Assembly: GCF_022690685.1 (NCBI RefSeq)
Contig: NZ_JALCYY010000019.1
Location: 1-64,000, forward strand
From: Anaeromyxobacter terrae
GTDB lineage: Bacteria; Myxococcota; Myxococcia; Myxococcales; Anaeromyxobacteraceae
DNA length: 64,000 bases
Reading direction: 5' to 3'
In this document: positions 8,910 through 18,085 of the stretch, piece after piece
How positions within the stretch are numbered: position 1 is the stretch's first letter
How the letters are laid out: every line of letters starts with the position of its first letter
The notes under the pieces: model-generated
The model's input: only the letters and a program-made list of their open reading frames with translations
What the model was told of the DNA's origin: nothing
Databases searched by the model: none
Translations under genes and position numbers: made by a program

Positions 8910-9986
8910 TTGCTCAGCGTTCCATGGGCGCTCGACGCGAACGGGCAGCTTGTTACCCCTGACGACGTTTCGTCAAGCGAGGGCATTCGGTGCCCGAATT
9001 CAGCCTGTGGCAGTCGCCTGATTCTTCGCGCCGGGGAGAAGCGGGTTCGCCACTTCGCTCATATCGATGAGGGTCGGTGTTCTCAGGAGAGCATTGAGCA
9101 TGCGGCCGCGAAGTACCTCCTGGTGAAGCTCGTTCTGGCATCCCTGTCAGAGCCGGGGAAGCGACCGGTCATCCATCGTCGCTGTCCCGAATGCGGCAAG
9201 GTAGTTCCTCAGCCATTGCCCGATAAAGTCAAGGACGCTCGAGTAGAGGGAACGGTGGATGGCTTTCGCGCGGACGTTCTACTCTTGGACGACGCCCAGC
9301 GACCTCTCTGCGCTCTTGAGGTGCTCCATACGCACGCGGTGACCAAGGAGAAGGCGGAGGGTCTTTCGATTCCTTGGATCGAACTCGCGGCAGCCCAGGT
9401 TCTCGCTTCGCCGCTGCGGTGGGTCCCGCACAGAGATGGCCTTCGACCTCTGCGATGTGACCACGCAGGAACCGACTACCTTCTCAGGAAGGAAGAGGAG
9501 GCAAGGCGCAAGAAGAGGGCTGGGGAAGACGAAGAAAGGCGCAAGCGAGAGGCTGCTGAAGAAGGAGCAAGGCGCAAACGGGAGGCTGCAGAGGAGGAAG
9601 CAAGGCGGGTCGAGACGATCCGTATTCGCGCCGGATGGTGTCCGTTTCCTCTGGCTCCTGGCGAGTATCTCGCGGAAATCACGGGCCCCGCATACCGCTG
9701 GTGGCCGATTTACGCGTGGCGGTCCGAATCGATGCAGCAGGCAATCACGGTGGTGGAGGCGCGCCTCCGGGACAGCCGCGAGTTCTGCCGCTACTTCCAA
9801 CCACGGAGCACCGTCTCGGTATCGATACGAGATTGGAACGGAACCTTAGTAGGGGGGGAATGGCGAGATGGAAAGTGGGTCAAACGCCCCGCGGACGGGG
9901 GCGTTGTGGACCGGGATCTCCGTGCCGTACGGACCGTACGAGTGCGGCTAGTGATGCCGCCCATAGGTCGCAGGCCGAGGATGTAG
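8910..9986 (+). CDS. CoiA-like (competence-type) nuclease family protein with charged coiled coil
   Basis: A 358-residue protein. I chose the TTG at 8910 because GGAGG at 8899-8903 precedes it by six bases. The N-terminal part has a CxxxxC-type zinc knuckle (CPNSAC) followed by RHFAHID, a hallmark of CoiA-like proteins, and a second pair CPEC. A PD-(D/E)xK-like core follows (FRADVLLLD, then LCALEVLHTH), then IPWIEL. Next is a strongly charged coiled coil with near-identical tandem units (RRKREAAEEGA, RRKREAAEEEA). The C-terminal domain (about residues 245-358) is not recognised. Function is probably DNA processing or defence. A related fragment lies at 4705-4875. Confidence 0.65.
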   Translation: MLSVPWALDANGQLVTPDDVSSSEGIRCPNSACGSRLILRAGEKRVRHFAHIDEGRCSQESIEHAAAKYLLVKLVLASLSEPGKRPVIHRRCPECGKVVPQPLPDKVKDARVEGTVDGFRADVLLLDDAQRPLCALEVLHTHAVTKEKAEGLSIPWIELAAAQVLASPLRWVPHRDGLRPLRCDHAGTDYLLRKEEEARRKKRAGEDEERRKREAAEEGARRKREAAEEEARRVETIRIRAGWCPFPLAPGEYLAEITGPAYRWWPIYAWRSESMQQAITVVEARLRDSREFCRYFQPRSTVSVSIRDWNGTLVGGEWRDGKWVKRPADGGVVDRDLRAVRTVRVRLVMPPIGRRPRM

Positions 9987-10821
9987 TGTGATGGGCTTGA
10001 TCCGGTCTTGCAGACGACGAACGGGGGGCGAGTACGGTGTCCCGAACAAGCTGCACCGATGTCCAACTTTGCAGGTACGCTTGATCTGTGAGGCCCATGC
10101 CCAGTCCTCGTTTGGCGAAGCCTACGGGCGTGCGCCCTCTCGAGGGCGTGTGCTTGACCGACGCCTGGAGTCGCCGACCACGGCTACTTCACCATCCGAG
10201 GATTTTGACGGAATCTTGCCGTGAACCGTGTCGATTTCGTGCGAGTCCGGTTGCCTTCTGTGGTCGACATTGCCGCCGTAACTATTGTGAATCCTTCGCA
10301 TCCGTAGTCTTCGCGCACGCCTGCACGCGTGGTCAATGAGGACTACGAATCCGAAGGCCAGGCGGCCATAGGCTTCCTTTTCGCCAAGGACGACATCGCT
10401 ACATCCTGCGCCACCCGTCGTGGGCTGCGTTTGATTTGCTGTGCGTAGCAGGAACCGGCGCTTGACCCGTCATCTCGGTCCTAAACCACGACTGCTGAAG
10501 TGCTCTTGGCGAATGTAACCCGGCGCGCCCGGTCCGGACCGGCAGCTCGAGTAGCCGGTCGCGCTCGCCGCAGACGGCAAGCTGGTGCAGGGGTATCTGG
10601 ACCTCCTCGGGCGCGACGGACGGCTCGTGGTGGTTGACTCTAAGGCAGACGCACCACCGGCGGACACGCGCATGCGACGCATGCGACGGACGGTGCGGGG
10701 TTCCGCCACAGCGAACTCCTCGAGCATCCGCCCGTAGCTCCCCACCTGCCCGCACATTCCCGATCGGCCTCGGACGCCGATGGGACTCACGGCAGTATCA
10801 TCACGCAATGGAGGTCACCGC
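9987..10821. other. gene-poor stretch containing gene debris
   Basis: No intact gene. A small hairpin (CGCCCT 10133-10138, AGGGCG 10143-10148) lies about 150 bases beyond the CoiA-like gene. Around 10385-10465 short frames look protein-like (RYILRHPSWAAFDLLCVAG) but have no start. The only recognisable remnant is the nuclease piece at 10561-10650, listed separately. Confidence 0.4.
10561..10650 (+). pseudogene. remnant of an AddA/UvrD-type PD-(D/E)xK nuclease domain
   Basis: The frame reads DGKLVQGYLDLLGRDGRLVV followed by VDSKAD. This is the signature of the C-terminal nuclease of AddA-like helicase-nucleases (GxxDLx...VVDYKTD), with S in place of the usual Y. A TAG stop sits nine bases upstream in frame, and the frame loses sense soon after, so only about 30 codons survive. 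Confidence 0.55.
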
Positions 10822-11287
10822 GTGCTCAAAGACGCTTCGAACCAGATACGCACCGGCCCGTGGCTCGACCGCCTCTTTCCGATTCACCTCCCCAGCGGAC
10901 GTATGCTGTCCGTGACGCAGTTCTCGGCGCTGCCGTCGACTTTCGGGATCCTGGGAGACGGGCTCTTCCCTGAGGCGAACGCGATGCAGCGCGACAAGGT
11001 CGTCGCGCTCGCACCGCGACGGTACGGCGAGCCAGTCGTTGTGTCTGAGCCCGGCATCGTGCCGCTCTCGGAAGGCTCGCGCCCGGGTCTTCGGCGGGAG
11101 CGCCTACCGTGGATGGCCTGCGTCGCGCGGCTCACATCGGCCCCCTCTGGACGAAGATGTGGTCGCGTCGGAGCTCACGCCGGTGTGTTGGCAAGACGCG
11201 TTCACTGAACCGCTACCGAGCGAGATCCAGCGCGTCGCCGCGTCATTGGACTGGGACGCGCTCGCGCGTGACGTGGATCTCCCGTAA
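10822..11287 (+). pseudogene. hypothetical protein gene with a frameshift near 11146-11151
   Basis: A GTG at 10822 follows GGAGG (10810-10814) by seven bases and opens a protein-like frame (WLDRLFPIHLPSGRMLSVTQ). It stays convincing to about residue 110, then becomes Arg-rich. From the CCCCC run at 11146-11150 the +1 frame continues as LDEDVVASELTPVCWQDAFT and ends DWDALARDVDLP at 11287. One base lost or gained in the C run would give a single protein of about 154 residues. Not recognised. Either a real mutation or a sequencing error. Confidence 0.55.
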
Positions 11288-11634
11288 CGACCATCAACAC
11301 TGGCGCCCGACGCGCAGCCCCCCGCGACGCGCCGGGCTGCCAGTCCCCCCACCCCGGCCCCGCCGCAACCTCACCAGCGCTTCGACCGCCTCCGCGCGAG
11401 CCCACGGCCCACGCTCGCGGTACGCTTCGGCGACTCGCGCCTGGCGCCGAACGAATCTGCCATCCGGTCCTGCGCCGCGGTCGTCTTCCCCTCTGCCCCA
11501 TGGAGCGCAGGTCTCCGAGCGCCTCGTCCTGGTAGAGCGTCGTCGCGTTCCGCGAGCCGCCCTTCCGGATGCTAGCTGTTCCAGGAGGCGATGGCCGCGC
11601 GTGGCCACGACGGGTCGCGAGCGCGGCGCGGAAG
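11288..11634. other. intergenic stretch at the island edge
   Basis: Very GC-rich with long open frames in several phases but no frame with a credible start, ribosome site or motif. Composition changes here from the mixed island to the uniformly GC-rich chromosome, so it may hold the junction. No obvious direct repeats or attachment core were seen by eye. Confidence 0.3.
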
Positions 11635-12144
11635 ATGGCCGACCGGGTCGGGAACGCCGACGCGTTCCACGGGAGCCGCGCCTACCCGGGCAAGTGCGGT
11701 CGCGGCGTCTACGCCAACTGGGACCGGAGCCTCGCGAAGGACCTCGCGCGCCTGCGCGACCGGACGGAGGTTCTCGTGACGCTCATCGAGGCGTTCGAGA
11801 TGAAGAGCGCGAGCATCCCGACCCTCCGGCAGTCGGCGCGACGCACCGGGATGAAGTCGCTCTGGTTCCCCATCGCCGACGTCTCGACGCCGCGCTCTCC
11901 CGAGGACCCGATCCCGCTCGTGGGCGAGGTCCTCGAGCACATTGCGGCAGGCGATACCGTGGTCGTCCACTGCATGGGCGGTCTCGGGCGTGCCGGCACG
12001 ATCGCCGCCTGCGTCCTCACGGCGCGCGACATCGAGCCGGACAGGGCGATCGAGCTCGTCCGGGCCGCCCGCCCGGATGCGCTCGAGACGCCTGCGCAGG
12101 TCGCGTTCGTGGGCCGCTTCCGCGATGCGTGGCTGTCGAGGTGA
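11635..12144 (+). CDS. dual-specificity-type protein phosphatase
   Basis: About 169 residues from the ATG at 11635; an in-frame ATG at 11569 would add 22 Arg-rich residues, and neither start has a good ribosome site. The P-loop VVHCMGGLGRAG (H112, C113, R119) fits the HCx5R signature of the cyclin-dependent-kinase-inhibitor-3/dual-specificity class of cysteine phosphatases. The general-acid region is FPIADVSTP. A second gene at 28494-28937 is clearly related but lacks the P-loop. Substrate unknown. No operon partner is obvious; a YbjN-like gene follows after 71 bases. Confidence 0.8.
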   Translation: MADRVGNADAFHGSRAYPGKCGRGVYANWDRSLAKDLARLRDRTEVLVTLIEAFEMKSASIPTLRQSARRTGMKSLWFPIADVSTPRSPEDPIPLVGEVLEHIAAGDTVVVHCMGGLGRAGTIAACVLTARDIEPDRAIELVRAARPDALETPAQVAFVGRFRDAWLSR

Positions 12145-12215
12145 CCCTCGCTCCGCGCCCGTGGAGATGTCCGTCGCTCGAGGATGATTTCCTGGTCTCG
12201 AGCCCGGGGGAAACC

Positions 12216-12650
12216 ATGGCCAAAAGAGCGACGACGACGCCGGTTGCGAAGCGCCACTTCGACCTGCTCGCGGAGGAGGGCTACCGCCCGAAGACGACCC
12301 GCAGCGAGAACAGCCATTCGATCGTCCGGTTCAAGTCCGAGGGGACCGTATTCCTCCTCTTCGTGGATGAGGACGACGAATCGTTCTTCCACCTCGCGCT
12401 CGCCTACGAGCTCGGGGACGGCGTCGCCGACATGGCAGGGGCGGTGAGCCGCGCGAACGACCTCAACGCGGACTACAAGGCCGTGAAGGTCACGGTCCAC
12501 CCCGCCGAGCGCAGCGTGCGCTTCCACGTGGAGGCGTTCCTCGACGACCTCGCCACCCTGCCCGTCATCCAGCGCTCCATCGGCGCGCTCCGAGACGCAG
12601 CGCGCGCGTTCTTCGAGCCGGCACGCCCCGCGGACCGGCTGGACGCCTGA
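12216..12650 (+). CDS. YbjN/TY-chaperone-like protein
   Basis: A 144-residue protein starting at ATG 12216 (MAKRATTTPVAKRHF). A GGGGG purine run lies a few bases upstream. The pattern of a hydrophobic, alternating beta half (HSIVRFKSEGTVFLLFVDED) and an alpha half with VSRANDLNADYKAVKVTV fits the YbjN-type sensory-transduction fold, related to secretion chaperones. Its exact partner is unknown. It sits directly before the WYL-domain genes, four bases from the next start, suggesting an operon. Confidence 0.55.
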   Translation: MAKRATTTPVAKRHFDLLAEEGYRPKTTRSENSHSIVRFKSEGTVFLLFVDEDDESFFHLALAYELGDGVADMAGAVSRANDLNADYKAVKVTVHPAERSVRFHVEAFLDDLATLPVIQRSIGALRDAARAFFEPARPADRLDA

Positions 12651-12653
12651 CCC

Positions 12654-13163
12654 GTGGCGCGCCTCGATCCGGGCGCGGCGCGATCGCTCCGCTCGCTCGC
12701 TCGCGCGGCGGTGGGCTCGCGGGCTGTGCGCGTCCGCTTCGTGGACACCGAGCGATCGGTGACCGAGCGGACGCTGGACGTCGTCGCCTTCGCGTTCGAG
12801 CCGCCGAGGTGGATCGTGGCGACCTGGTCTCGGGACCGGCAATCGCTGCGCCTGCTCGATCTCGCGCGCATAAGGCGCGTAAAGCCGACGCCTCGACGCG
12901 CGGGCGCCCCGCCCGCCGGCTTCGACGCGCTCGACTTCTCTACGCGACACCTGCTCGACCCGGACCTCGGCCCGCCGCGAGAGCTCGTGCTCCGCATCGA
13001 CGGACGCCTCGCCGGGATCGCGCCGGCGCTGTTGCCGACTGCCCGGGTCGAGCGCGACTCGCTCGGCGGCTGGCGGTGCCGTGTGCGGACCTCGCGCCCG
13101 GCCGTCGTGGCCGCGATCGCCGACTCGCTCCATACGGGCAGTGCGATACACTCGGCGTCGCCC
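12654..13163 (+). CDS. WYL-domain segment lacking an HTH, in frame with the next gene
   Basis: A GTG at 12654 opens a frame that runs without a stop into the next entry. Residues about 20-80 (VRVRFVDTERSVTERTLDVV) look like a WYL domain, and residues 110-160 like the WCX extension that follows it, but there is no N-terminal HTH. Either this is the N-terminal part of a 514-residue protein with two WYL units, or a separate reading unit that merges with the PafB-like gene starting at the ATG 13164. A GATACACT element just before 13164 could be a -10 for that gene, which favours the second view. Confidence 0.5.
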
Positions 13164-14198
13164 ATGCCGACCTCCCGCCCCAAAGCGAAGTCGAGCACCG
13201 AGGCGCGCCTCCTCGGCCTCGCCTCCTGGATCCTGTCGCAGTCCGAGCCCGTCAGCCGCGCGCAGATCTGCGCGGAATTTCCGGCCGACTACGGTGACCC
13301 CAAGTCGGCCAGCGCCGAGAAGAAGCTGTCGCGCGACAAGGACGCGCTGCGCGAGCTCGGGTTCAACCTCGAGACGGAGGAGCTGAGCGTGAAGGAGGGC
13401 CAGGTGGGCTACTCCATCGACGCGCACGCCTCACTGCTGCCGCCCATCGAGCTCACGCAGGAGGAGGCAGCGGCGGTCTGGACGGCGGCAGTCGGCGCGC
13501 TCCGCTTCTCGGACCATCCCCTCCGCGACGAGCTGGAGAGCGCGGTTCGCAAGCTCGTGGTGGGCGCTCGCGGCCTGCCGCCGCGCGCGTCCGCGGCCCA
13601 GGACCTCGTCGTCCAGGGCGAGCCGGTGAAGCAGCAGACCCTCGACAGGCTCGTGGACGCCTGGGAGCGGCGGAAGCGGATCGCCATCTCTTACTGGCGA
13701 CCGTCCACGGGCGAGGTGGTCGAGCGCGAGGTGGACGTTTACGGCTGGGCGCGCCGCCGCGGCGAGTGGATCTTCGTCGGCTGGTGCCACCTGCGGAAGA
13801 GCGTCCGGATCTTCTACCTCTCGCGCGTGCGCGCCCTGAAGCTGAACGTCCGCGACGGCAAGAAGGGCGACTACCAGATCCCGCGCGACTTCGACATTCA
13901 CCGTTGGTCGCGGCAGGAGATCTGGGATTACGACGTGCACCCGCCCGTCGAGGCGACGGTCCGCTTCCGCGGCTCGCTGGCGCGCATCGCGCGGCAGCTG
14001 TTGCCGTCGGCGAAGCTCTCCACCGCCGACGACGGCGCGCGCCTCGCCCGGCTCGAGGTGCGGAACCTCCGCGGCCTTGTCCGGCAGGCCCTGGCGTGGG
14101 GACCCGAGGCCGAGCTCGTCGCGCCGGAGGAGGGGCGGATCATGGCCCGGGAGATCCTCTCCGCAGTGCACGCGAGCGTCACGCGGAGGGCGCCGTGA
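13164..14198 (+). CDS. WYL-domain transcriptional regulator, PafB-like
   Basis: A 344-residue protein if started at the ATG 13164, the usual length for this family. The N-terminal winged HTH includes ASWILSQSEPVSRAQICAEF, where the domain is tied to a following SAEKKLSRDKDALRELGF helix typical of PafB/DeoR-like readers. The WYL domain (about residues 175-245) has RIAISYWRPSTGEVVEREVD and WIFVGWCHLRKSVRIF. A WCX domain closes the protein. Such regulators respond to DNA damage or nucleic-acid ligands. It overlaps the next WYL gene by GTGA, so they form a PafBC-like pair. The upstream frame is open (see the preceding entry). Confidence 0.75.
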   Translation: MPTSRPKAKSSTEARLLGLASWILSQSEPVSRAQICAEFPADYGDPKSASAEKKLSRDKDALRELGFNLETEELSVKEGQVGYSIDAHASLLPPIELTQEEAAAVWTAAVGALRFSDHPLRDELESAVRKLVVGARGLPPRASAAQDLVVQGEPVKQQTLDRLVDAWERRKRIAISYWRPSTGEVVEREVDVYGWARRRGEWIFVGWCHLRKSVRIFYLSRVRALKLNVRDGKKGDYQIPRDFDIHRWSRQEIWDYDVHPPVEATVRFRGSLARIARQLLPSAKLSTADDGARLARLEVRNLRGLVRQALAWGPEAELVAPEEGRIMAREILSAVHASVTRRAP

Positions 14199-15166
14199 CC
14201 CGTCCCTACGATCTGCGCCGCCTCCGGCGGCTCCTCCTCCTGCTCCCCGCGGCAGCGAAGGCTGCGCGGAGCGGCAAGGGGCTGCCGCTCTCGCGGGCGG
14301 TGGAGCTCACCGGCGCGCGGAGCGAGAAGGAGGTCATCGCCGATGTCGAGGCCCTCTCGGACCTATGGGTCGCTCCCGAGGAGGCCGAGGACGTCATCGC
14401 CGTCGACATCGAGGACGGCGAGGTCCACGTCACCTACGCGAGCGGCTTCGGCAGGCCACCGGCCTTCTCGCTCGCCGAGGGCGCGGTCCTGCTCGCGGCG
14501 CTGGCGCCGTTCGAGGAGGACGGCGGGCGGCCCGTGAAGGAGGCCGCGCGCAAGCTCCGCAAGGCGATCCCCGACGTCCTCCGCGCCGAGGCGGACCGGC
14601 TCGTCGCCGGCCTCGACCTGCAGCTCGACACGCCCGGCCCCTGGGCCGGCGCGCTGCGAGAGGCGATCGACAAGCGCGTCGAGACGACGATCGAATACCG
14701 CTCCGTCGGAGACGGCGTGGCGGCGAAGCGCGTCGTGGAGCCGCGGCTCGTCTTCCACCGCGAGGGCCACTGGTACCTCGCCGCCTGGCACGTCGCGAAG
14801 GGCGGAGAGCACCTCTTCCGCCTCGACCGGATCGTCTCGGTCGAGCTCGGCACGCGCGTCTTCGGCGAGCACCAGGGTCCGCCGCTGGCGCGGTACGGGA
14901 AGAGCCTCTACTTCCAGTCGGGCGCCGAGCGCGAGGTCACCGTCCGGTATCGGGACACCGCCGCGCGGCTCGCCAGCGAACGGTATGGGGCGCGCGCGAA
15001 GGCGAACGACGACGGCAGCGTCAGCGTGACGACGAAGGTGACGCCCGGGAACTTCCTGCTCGGCGTGGTGCTCGGGTACGGCGGCGAGGCGACGGTAGAG
15101 GCGCCCGAGGACGTCGTCGCGCAGATGCGGGAGCGCGTGGACGCGCTGCAGCGGCTGTACGCCTGA
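14195..15166 (+). CDS. WYL-domain transcriptional regulator, PafC-like
   Basis: A 323-residue protein starting at GTG 14195, which overlaps the stop of the previous gene (GTGA). The N-terminal third is the HTH region; the WYL domain is at about residues 160-225 (TTIEYRSVGDGVAAKRVVEP, then WYLAAWHVAKGGEHLFRLD), with the WCX domain after it. Paired WYL proteins commonly act as heterodimeric damage-response activators. The last 95 codons plus 30 bases of downstream DNA are duplicated at 22152-22468. Confidence 0.8.
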   Translation: MTRPYDLRRLRRLLLLLPAAAKAARSGKGLPLSRAVELTGARSEKEVIADVEALSDLWVAPEEAEDVIAVDIEDGEVHVTYASGFGRPPAFSLAEGAVLLAALAPFEEDGGRPVKEAARKLRKAIPDVLRAEADRLVAGLDLQLDTPGPWAGALREAIDKRVETTIEYRSVGDGVAAKRVVEPRLVFHREGHWYLAAWHVAKGGEHLFRLDRIVSVELGTRVFGEHQGPPLARYGKSLYFQSGAEREVTVRYRDTAARLASERYGARAKANDDGSVSVTTKVTPGNFLLGVVLGYGGEATVEAPEDVVAQMRERVDALQRLYA

Positions 15167-15196
15167 CGTTCCGGCGCGGTCGAGCTCGAGCGGCTA
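14880..15196. repeat. 317-bp repeat, copy 1 (3' end of the PafC-like gene)
   Basis: This segment matches 22152-22468 without any gap. By my hand alignment 16 positions differ, about 95% identity. It starts inside the WCX domain (before LARYGKSLYFQSG) and ends 30 bases beyond the stop codon. Confidence 0.9.
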
Positions 15197-15353
15197 ATTC
15201 GAGAACGCCGCGCGCGAAGCCCACGATAACGGCCGCCGTGCCGCCGCGCCGCGATGCCGCGGCGCTCGCCCCCTCGGGCCTAGCCCGACCAGGCTGGCCC
15301 CGAGCCGCGGCCCTCGAATTCGAGTCACCGCATCGAGCTTCAGCGAAGCTCGA

Positions 15354-17441
15354 TCACAGCGGCCGCTCCAGGATCGCGCCGCCGTTGCCGACGACCCACA
15401 TCGCGCCCGTCGGCATTCCCCACAGGGCGTTGAGCCAGTAGGACGACGGGTTCGGGCTCGACGTGTAGCGGGCGCCGTCCCAGTGGAGCACCGCGCCGGT
15501 GCCGACCACCCACACATCGTCGGGGCCGCGTCCCCAGACGGCGCGCGGGCCGCGGTCTCCTGGGTACGCGTCCGGGTCGATCACGCCGAGGTCCGCGAGG
15601 AGGGACGCGTCGACGGCAGACCACGCCTGCCCGTCCCACCGGAGCACCTCGTCGCCGGCGATCCAGACGTCGTTCGGTCCGCTTCCCCAGACGGCGAGGA
15701 GATCTCCGGCGCCGGTCGTCGGCACCGTCACCTCGGACCAGCTCGCGCCGTCGTAGTGCAGCACCTTGCCCGCCTCGCCGACCGCCCACACGTCGTCCGC
15801 GCCGGAGCCCCAGATCGCGTGCAGCGAGACGGGCGCCGGGATGGGCACGGTCGACCAGGACGTGCCGTTCCAGTGGACGACGAACGGCGCCGCGGGGCCG
15901 CCGCGATAGCTCGCGTCCGCGACCGCCCAGACGTCGTCCGGAGCGCTACCCCACAGCGCACCGAGGAACGCGTCCATCGTGCGGACCTCCTCCGGCACCG
16001 GGGTCGGCGACCAGGACGATCCGTTCCAGTGGAGCACCACGTTCTCCGCGAAGCTGTACTGGCTCCCGACGGCCCAGACGTCCTGCGCGCCGGTCCCCCA
16101 CACGGCGCGGAGGCCGGCGTTGTAGACCGGCAGCCCGGCGAACACCTCCGACCAGACGCCGCCGTCCCAGTGCAGGAGCTTGTGCGAGGAGCCCACGGCC
16201 CAGAGGTCGTTCGCGCTGCTCCCCCACACGGAGTGCAGATCCGTGAGCGGCCCCGTCGACGCGTTCGTCCACTGCTGCCCGTCCCAGCGGAGCATCGCCC
16301 CGCCGTCTCCGACCGCCCACGCGTCCTGCGGCGACGCCACCCAGACGCCGAAGAGCGTCTTGATGGTCGGGTCTTCGAAGCTCGACCACTCAGCGCCACC
16401 CCAGTGCTCCATGTCGGGGCCGCCGATCATCCAAACGTCGGTCGGCCCGCTGCCGAAGACGCCCTGCGCGGGCGGGCACCATTCGGGCGCGGAGAGCGCG
16501 GTGCCGTCCCAGTGCAGGCGCACGTAGTTGCCGACGAACCAGACGTCGTCCGGGCCGCTCCCCCACACCGCGCGGAGCTCGCTCGTCGTGCCGCTCGCGA
16601 CGCTCGACCAGGCGTTGCCGTCGAAACGGATGATCGTGCCTTCCACGCCGACCGCCCAGACGTCGTCGGCGCTGCGGCCCCAGACGCCGAGAAGATCGGC
16701 GGCGACTGGACCCGCGACCTTCGCGACCGTGGCGCCGTTCCAGTGCAGCAGCGTGCCGCCGAGGCCCACCGTCCATACGTCGTCCGGGCTGCTCCCGAAG
16801 ACGGCCGTGAGGGGCGGCGTCTCTCCCGACGCGTTCGCCCAGACCGCCGTCCACGCGTGCCCGTTCCAGCGGAGCAGCTGACCGCCGCGCGTGGACGCCC
16901 ACGCGTCGTTCCGGCCGCTCGCCCAGACACCGGTCAGCTCTTCCCCGGCGGACGGGCCCGGGATCAGCGACCAGGCCGCGCCGTCCCAGTGCAGCGTCGT
17001 CGCGCGGGCTCCCACCACCCAGACGTCGTCGGCGGCCGTGCCGAAGACGGCCGTGAGATCGCTCCCCGCCGGCAATGGGTTCCGCCAGCACCAGCCGTCG
17101 TTGCAGGTCCGGCTGATGGTGAAGTCGACTCCGCCGACGTCGGCGGTGCTCAGCGTGATCGAGCGGCTGGTCGGGCTGAACGTCGCGCCGGGGCTCATCG
17201 GCGTCACCGTGTACGTGCCGGGCTGCAGCCCGCCGAACGCGAACCGCCCCGTCGCGTCCGTGGTCGCGGCCCGCACGGCCGCGCCCGCCAGCGTCACGGC
17301 GACGTCCGGCGCGCCGGAGATCGTGCCGGAGATGGTGAACGTCCCCGGGCCACCCCCGCCGCTGCTGCCGCCGCCGGAGCAGCCGGCGACGGCGAGCGCG
17401 GTCGCGAGCGCGGCGACCCACCGCTTCGACCGAGGCATCAT
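15354..17441 (-). CDS. secreted beta-propeller lipoprotein with VWGSGPDDVWAVG repeats
   Basis: A 695-residue exported protein; the ATG at 17441 follows GGGAG by seven bases. The signal peptide ends in a lipobox (LAVAGC). A carboxypeptidase-regulatory-like domain follows (FTISGTISGAPDVAVTLAG). The remainder has over ten units of roughly 40-50 residues with the core GVWxSGxxDVWAVG...LHWDGxxW, a repeat common in myxobacterial surface proteins and probably a beta-propeller. Function unknown. It is monocistronic and faces the WYL genes tail to tail. A short gene-free stretch (15167-15353) separates them. Confidence 0.75.
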   Translation of the reverse strand: MMPRSKRWVAALATALAVAGCSGGGSSGGGGPGTFTISGTISGAPDVAVTLAGAAVRAATTDATGRFAFGGLQPGTYTVTPMSPGATFSPTSRSITLSTADVGGVDFTISRTCNDGWCWRNPLPAGSDLTAVFGTAADDVWVVGARATTLHWDGAAWSLIPGPSAGEELTGVWASGRNDAWASTRGGQLLRWNGHAWTAVWANASGETPPLTAVFGSSPDDVWTVGLGGTLLHWNGATVAKVAGPVAADLLGVWGRSADDVWAVGVEGTIIRFDGNAWSSVASGTTSELRAVWGSGPDDVWFVGNYVRLHWDGTALSAPEWCPPAQGVFGSGPTDVWMIGGPDMEHWGGAEWSSFEDPTIKTLFGVWVASPQDAWAVGDGGAMLRWDGQQWTNASTGPLTDLHSVWGSSANDLWAVGSSHKLLHWDGGVWSEVFAGLPVYNAGLRAVWGTGAQDVWAVGSQYSFAENVVLHWNGSSWSPTPVPEEVRTMDAFLGALWGSAPDDVWAVADASYRGGPAAPFVVHWNGTSWSTVPIPAPVSLHAIWGSGADDVWAVGEAGKVLHYDGASWSEVTVPTTGAGDLLAVWGSGPNDVWIAGDEVLRWDGQAWSAVDASLLADLGVIDPDAYPGDRGPRAVWGRGPDDVWVVGTGAVLHWDGARYTSSPNPSSYWLNALWGMPTGAMWVVGNGGAILERPL

Positions 17442-17763
17442 GGTGTTCTCCCGGGCAGGGTCGCTCGCCGCGACCGTTCGGTGCGAGCATGCTTCACGGC
17501 GCCGCCGCGCGCGGCCGGCGCATCATTCCACGAACTTTCCGTCAACGTACACGATCCGTGCCGCCACTGCGCTTACCTGGCGGCGACGGCCGACCGGCGC
17601 CGACAAGCGGCCCTAACCCGAGCGAAGCGCCGATGTGGGTCCCGCGGCGTCGGCGGCGCAGGCCGCTGCGCGCACGTTCCGGACAGGCACCCCCTGATGC
17701 TAGGCGGCACGCTGGCGCCCGCCGGCGAGCGCGCCGACCCCTCCGCGCGTCACCGCTTCCGCG

Positions 17764-17994
17764 TCACGGCGACCGGCGGTCAAGAGGCTCAGCGAGATGC
17801 CGCTCCAGCTCGTCCTCCTCCGCCGCGTTTCCCGCCTCGCGATGAGCGCGCGCGAGGAGCTGCAGGATCGCGCGATCCTCGGGGCGCAGCGCGGCGGCGC
17901 GCTCGAGCTTGGGGACGGCCCGCGCGGCATCGACGGCTTGTACTCGTCGCCCCAGACATGGGTCGCACGTACAGTGTAGCTCGATCGCGTCCAT
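17764..17994 (-). CDS. small TPR-like protein or fragment
   Basis: The minus-strand frame from the ATG at 17994 gives 76 residues whose second half, LERAAALRPEDRAILQLLARAH, looks like the end of a tetratricopeptide repeat followed by EEDELERHLAE. No ribosome site is apparent and a single TPR end does not make a domain, so it is probably the tail of a lost gene. The rest of 17442-18085 shows nothing else I can support. Confidence 0.35.
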   Translation of the reverse strand: MDAIELHCTCDPCLGRRVQAVDAARAVPKLERAAALRPEDRAILQLLARAHREAGNAAEEDELERHLAEPLDRRSP

Positions 17995-18085
17995 GGCGGT
18001 GCGGTGCTCACCATGAGACGCTGCGGGCGGCGACGTACAGGCGCGCCGTGGGTGGCCCAACCCCGTCATGCAGCGAGGTGCCCAC

